NCBI RefSeq assembly: GCF_011745365.1
Contig: NW_024468913.1
Span: 558,001-622,000, forward strand
From: Cryphonectria parasitica EP155
Lineage: Eukaryota; Ascomycota; Sordariomycetes; Diaporthales; Cryphonectriaceae
Reading direction: 5' to 3'
DNA length: 64,000 nt
The notes under the pieces are model-generated. The model did no database searches. It saw only the letters and a list, made by a program, of their open reading frames with translations, and was not told the DNA's origin. Shown piece after piece: positions 59,985-64,000 of the stretch. Each line of letters opens with the position of its first letter. The stretch's first letter is position 1. A program made the translations under genes and the position numbers.

Positions 59985-61476
59985 TTTCACACGATGTATC
60001 TGTGTTGACTCTAGGTTGAACTTCTAGAGCCTGTCTGTACTGGGAGACACAGCTTCTCAGTGGATCCTTGTGACGTGATGTCGACGATGTTCAAACGTGC
60101 AACAAGCAAGGAGGCAAGAGGAGAAGAAAAGAGCAGCAATGCACTGTGAGTATAGAGTACGCTGTTCAAGATTTGCAGCTCAACATATGTAAGATGTTAT
60201 TATTGTTCCAGGTTTGGAGTGTTTGTTCGTTTTACGACGATGAGAGTGAGTGCCTGCCCCTCCATGAAAGGTCACTGGTCCCCCACTATAGCAGCAGGTG
60301 TCACGTCACTAGCAGCGGTTGAAGTCGCCTAGCATCCCCCGGTGGAGACCCGCCTAGGGCGGTCTATAGCAAAGTCTTTGGCGACTCTTATCCAGCGCAT
60401 TTACCCGCTCCAATCATTTTCGAGCCCACTGCGTCCCCAACGCCGCGGGTAGCCTGGTGTCTCTGGGTCGAGTGTCGTCCGCCCTAGTACAGCACTTGGT
60501 CAGGATCAGGGGCACAGCAGTCCGTGGCGCTCTGCTGAGGATCACGCGGCGTCCACGTGAAATTGATCTGACCTTTTTCTCCGGAATTTACCATTTCGTA
60601 TCATGGTCGATATTAGCTTAGGATATCATGTGTTTGGTGTTGGGAAGCCGTTCCAGAGGGGCTGAACGGTATGCTGATATAGACGAACGACTGCGATTTA
60701 TATTGAGGCTAGAATTGAAAGAATTGTATGATTCTGGAACTGCATTGTGATAATACTAGTGCGGCCTGGGCTAATGATCTCAAATAACCGAATCCTTGAA
60801 GTCATAGTAGTCTTGCGAGGACTCGACTTGCTCAACGTATTTGGCAAACAAGTCGTTAGCTGATTTCGTTGTGTGAGCAAGGGCTGGTGAATACACTGCC
60901 TTGCTGGACGCATATTCAAGCCATCACCTTCATGAGTATAAAACAGAAGGGGCTGGGGAACAGATCTCCCTTGGCTCTGTACGATTAAACAGTCTAAGCT
61001 GCCTGATTTGGTTTGCCGTTGGGCTTCCTAGGTATGCACCAGCCAATCAGCATACAAGAATTGCTGCTGGCGAGGAGTAGCCACAATGGTGAAATCAGAC
61101 ACTGTTGCTGCTCTCCACGACATCTTTCTGAATGCCGTACGCATATGGTTGAAAACTATTGAAAGCAATCAATAGCAGCCTAACCTCATTATGAAAATAG
61201 AGGAGAAGAGAAATGAGCCACGAATGGGGAAGTCGCTGTAAAGGCCGCAAGGCTTGCCCAGATGATGGCTAGCATCATTGGCACTAAGCTTCGTGTCTGA
61301 TAAATAGTTGAGTACCCAGAAAGTCACAGGTCAATAGATAATCATTTGCATCTTCTTATCTGCTTATACATCAGTGATTTATTACAAGAGTGTACAGGTC
61401 AAGAAAGGAAAAAAAAAAGGGGACGACTGAGCATAAAAAAATAAATAAAAAAGAATCGAAGTATCGACGGGAATTG
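59985..61476. other. Upstream region of xylitol dehydrogenase
   Basis: 1.5 kb with no coding evidence. Contains GGCTAA at 60769-60774 and C-rich motifs near 60335 that could bind the carbon repressor CreA; neither is proven. Confidence 0.45.
61447..61452 (-). terminator. Pol III terminator of tRNA-Lys
   Basis: T6 on the minus strand, 24 bp beyond the discriminator base. Confidence 0.7.
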
Positions 61477-61627
61477 AGCCCGACGTGGGGGTCGAACTGG
61501 AAGTACTGTTAGTAACCATGTTGCAGCGACACTATGAGAGAAGTGACAAACATACCCCACAACCTTGAGATTTCAGAATCGGAAACTCTGTAAGAGTCTC
61601 ACGCTCTACCGATTGAGCTAGCCGGGC
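61477..61627 (-). tRNA. tRNA-Lys(CTT) interrupted by a tRNA intron and a spliceosomal-type intron
   Basis: Read on the minus strand. Acceptor GCCCGGC (61627-61621) pairs with GTCGGGC (61484-61478), discriminator T at 61477. D arm GCTC-AATCGGTA-GAGC. Anticodon stem TGAGA/TCTCA with loop CTCTTA...A and anticodon CTT at 61594-61592. A conventional 19-nt tRNA intron follows position 37 (61590-61572). Variable loop AGGTT. The T stem begins GTGGG (61560-61556). Here 59 nt (61555-61497) interrupt the gene before the T loop TTCGACC and CCCAC complete the arm. Removing both inserts gives a canonical fungal tRNA-Lys. The A box is intact, the B box keeps GTTCGACCC, and a T6 terminator follows at 61452-61447. 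All stems are preserved on both sides of the insert, which argues against simple decay. Confidence 0.88.
61497..61555 (-). other. Spliceosomal-type intron inside the tRNA-Lys T arm
   Basis: 59 nt on the minus strand starting GTATGT, with a perfect TACTAAC branch-site motif (61514-61508), ending TTCCAG. All three match fungal spliceosomal consensus, and 11 nt separate the branch motif from the 3' splice site. The insert sits exactly between T-stem position 53 and T-loop T54, and the orientation matches the tRNA sense strand. Confidence 0.8.
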
Positions 61628-62129
61628 GTCGAAAAGACGCGTTGGTTGAGAATTCGCTCAGAAAAAAAGCTTTATATCGTCAAGGTAATTCAGTAGAGAG
61701 GAAGAAAATTTCTGCATGCGGCGGGTTCCCGGGACCCCACTTGCTGGCGCATACCCCAGTGAGCAGACCACTCCCCCCCCAACACGCACACGCGAGGAAA
61801 CTCCAAAGCGAAATTACAAGTTTGACTCGTAGTCGATATTCTAGCTGGTGAAACAGGACGATATCGTGGTTGCGAGCCGTGACTTTGGCAGGTTCGAGCC
61901 TATACAAAACGACCCTGAGCCCAATATAAGAAATCAGGCCATGGAGTCCTCGATGTTCACGGCGGGCGCTAGCACATGAACAGGCACCAAAAATGGGTGT
62001 ATAATGAAACTGAATTGAGAGATGACATGAACGAGGGTGACAGTCTATGAGTCTTCGGACGCAGACTTATCAGGGCTAAACTTGACACTTTGACCTGACC
62101 GATGTGTCCGGCTCTGCACACCAATGTCT

Positions 62130-62154
62130 CTCTGTCTCTCTCTCTCTCTCTCTC
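62130..62154 (+). repeat. CT microsatellite
   Basis: About ten CT units after an interrupted TCTCTGT start. Confidence 0.8.
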
Positions 62155-62609
62155 CAGCTCCAGTGCCCTACTCTCGGCGTTTTGAAGGGCTGACTTATTA
62201 AATATCCTCAAACACCCCAGGGACGTAAAAAAACATCACTGCTGTGTTTCCCCTAAATGACCAAATAACCCAGCGTGGCATCCACTCCAGCGTGGTTCCC
62301 GATGGCCAACCTCTCCTCAGCTCTCATGCTCGCTTACCTGTGACCTCAACCGCCGTCTTTTGGGCGGGAGCTCAGGTTGCGGTGGCAGAAAAAGAGAGAA
62401 GCACATCGGCCAATGGGAAAAACCAAACACTTCCGTATGTGCCCGCAGTATAAGGCCATTTGGGAGGAAAACTATCATCCCGGCACAAGCGCTCCTCTCT
62501 CGGGGCCTCCCGCCGCCTTTGGTGTAGCGAGGCAGGAAAGCCCCCCCCCATTGAGAGAGGCAGCCAGGGCGCAGGGTCGTCAACCTGGGGCGGAGGATCT
62601 TCCAAAACC

Positions 62610-63040
62610 TGACTGCAACCAGCTTCCAGGTCACGCCGTAGGGGCATGAGGTCTTCCAGCGGGGCATTAAGTCTTGGGTCCATCAACGTTTGACTTTTTG
62701 CATTTCAGCGTGATTTGTTGAACACACGAGATCCGCTTCCAGAGGGACGTGTGAGGGTTCTTCAACGGGCAACCTGTCAGAGCTCGGCGGAGCTCGACGT
62801 CAGGTTGCGTGCCGCTTCTAGTTCTCGCGCGTCTGTATCCCCAGAAGTAGGATAGAGTCAAACGGAGGGGGGTATGGGGGTTGTCGACGTCGAAATTTTG
62901 AGTGTTTTTCTTGGATACACATGTCCCACTTCCAGGCGTGCGCACGAGGTCTTCCAGCGGGAATCAGACGGAGCAGGGCGCTCGAACGGCCAATTGCGAC
63001 CGCTTCCAGGTCGTGCGGGTTTCTTCCAGTGGGTATTTCG
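62610..63040 (-). repeat. Four degenerate direct repeats containing paired CTGGAAG motifs
   Basis: Minus-strand units begin near 62665, 62778, 62964 and 63032. Each is about 40-55 bp and reads roughly CCCGCTGGAAGA, a short spacer with GCAC/CACG, then CTGGAAGCGG. Spacing between units is irregular (about 70-190 bp), and one unit has GTTGAAG for the first motif. Confidence 0.6.
62769..62808. repeat. Imperfect hairpin between repeat units
   Basis: GCAACCTG (62769-62776) pairs with CAGGTTGC (62801-62808), and AGCTC pairs with GAGCT inside, leaving a short GGCG-containing loop and an internal bulge. Confidence 0.6.
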
Positions 63041-63099
63041 GACGGACGGCGTCTCGACGGCCGACTGAGCTTTTTACTTGGTCGTGCGGCCCAAGCAGT

Positions 63100-63633
63100 A
63101 TGAGAAAGGGAACTCAGTCGGCGGAGACGGGAGACGCGCTCAACGCATTGCCAAGGCTTGAGAGGGACCTGAAGGCGATGCGGAGCGCGTGGGGGTTCTC
63201 GAAGCTCGACGCCGCAGGGTCCGCAACGGGGGATGCGGAGAGGGTCAGTGGCGGAACTGAGAACATATTAGGAAAGGTCTGGTAGTTCCTCGATGCTTCG
63301 TGTGCGTGTCTTGTCGTGTCGTCGTTATGCCAAAGCATGATCAAACAGGCTTGGGTTGGACACATGTGGCGTGCATCGAGGGGCGCGAACTCCAGGGAGG
63401 TGTGGGAGCTGCAGGGGAGGGCAGAAGAGATCTCAATGCTCGAAGCAGAGGAGATCCGCGATATTTATGATCTCGTCTTCATGTTCTTGATCTATCACTG
63501 TCAGTGCGTGTCAGCCGGGGTGTTTGGTCCCGCTCCACCTGACTTGTCTCAACACCATGTTCCACGTTTCAGACATGCAGGAGTCGACAGTGCGTATGGC
63601 ACGACTGCCAAACCATTGTGCTTTGTGCAGTAA
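63100..63633 (+). other. Low-confidence plus-strand ORF pair at the right edge
   Basis: An open frame to 63285 (MRKGTQSAETGDALNALPRL..., ending LGKVW) is followed by another (63316-63633) with an amphipathic charged stretch (EEISMLEAEEIRDIYDLVFM). An intron from the GT after GGAAAG (about 63275) to AAACAG (63350) would join them in frame, but the donor is weak. No family is recognised; this may be a fungal-specific gene, a relic or noise. Confidence 0.25.
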
Positions 63634-64000
63634 TCAGTATCTTCAGGGCTTGTCGGCCTTAAAATAGGGATTGTGGCTTGTGCTTGTCGCCTGACAAAGC
63701 AGCTGCGAGACCTTCCGAGTTGCCAGGCGAGGATGGCTGGCTGCAGCTTGCCCCCCAACGGCTCACGAGGAATGGATACTGTGATTGATGCGACATTGGT
63801 GAGTTGGTAGGCCCGGCATCTCAGAGCAAGCACATGAATTGATCCCAGAAAACTGGCAGGTTGGGAAGTTGGAGGGAAGGATAAAAGACAATACCCAATG
63901 ATGGCCAAAATTGAGGGGGTGAGCCGCGCGCTTGGAGTGCAGGCGCGTGGGAGCAGACGCTTTCCCAAAACTCAAATCCGCTACATTTTCGCCCTCTCAA

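Larger units (their letters stand above)
61628..64000. other. Right-end region, repeats and uncertain ORFs
   Basis: Contains a CT microsatellite at about 62130-62154, a degenerate repeat array at 62.6-63.05 kb (listed separately), and weak ORFs to the window edge. An isolated B-box-like GGTTCGAGCC at 61891-61900 lacks a tRNA fold around it. Confidence 0.45.

Noticed and set aside
61891..61900. B-box-like GGTTCGAGCC
   Set aside because: No T stem, acceptor stem or D arm can be built around it; treated as chance or a bare TFIIIC-like site.
63549..63968. 139-codon minus-strand ORF at the window edge
   Set aside because: No domain or intron support and unusual composition; not called.

Overview
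The window is nuclear DNA from a filamentous ascomycete (Pezizomycotina, most probably Sordariomycetes). Evidence: short GT-AG introns of about 50-170 nt, high GC3 in coding exons, and fungal families throughout (Egh16/MAS surface protein, PTH11-type rhodopsin-domain protein, Zn2Cys6 regulator, MARVEL protein, Meu6-type PH protein, fungal FMO). I assign 14 protein-coding genes with good support, one probable decayed gene, a low-confidence right-edge ORF, and two tRNA genes.

Layout. 1-726 (+): 3' part of an Egh16/MAS-like secreted protein. 1732-3155 (-): rhodopsin-domain membrane protein. 4593-8530 (+): mismatch repair ATPase MSH6, four exons. 11842-15466 (+): regulator with two consecutive Zn2Cys6 clusters. 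16734-17060 (+): small frame-broken ORF. 18241-18829 (+): MARVEL protein. 19318-20727 (-): 2,2-dialkylglycine decarboxylase-like PLP enzyme. 21111-22199 (-): single-pass surface protein. 26947-28652 (+): MFS monocarboxylate-type transporter. 31048-33244 (-): seven-exon PH protein. 33.2-44.3 kb: 11 kb with no convincing gene. 44314-46837 (+): conserved fungal protein with an F-box-like segment and a CxxC pair. 48063-49460 (+) and 49642-50517 (-): convergent mitochondrial protein and mitochondrial ribosome recycling factor. 52068-53957 (+): flavin monooxygenase, five exons. 54258-55433 (-): secreted eqolisin-like protein with a Ser/Gly tail. 56969-57049 (+): tRNA-Val(TAC)-like gene. 58824-59984 (-): xylitol dehydrogenase. 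61477-61627 (-): tRNA-Lys(CTT). 62.6-63.1 kb: degenerate repeat.

Most of the genes are independent housekeeping or surface/transport functions; I see no convincing biosynthetic cluster. The most remarkable feature is the tRNA-Lys(CTT) gene. Besides a normal 19-nt tRNA intron after position 37, it carries a 59-nt insertion exactly between the 5' T-stem and the T-loop. That insertion has all the hallmarks of a fungal spliceosomal intron (GTATGT donor, TACTAAC branch site, CAG acceptor). Removing it restores a perfect T-arm, and the Pol III B box and terminator remain intact. This suggests a Pol III transcript that needs both the tRNA-splicing endonuclease and the spliceosome.
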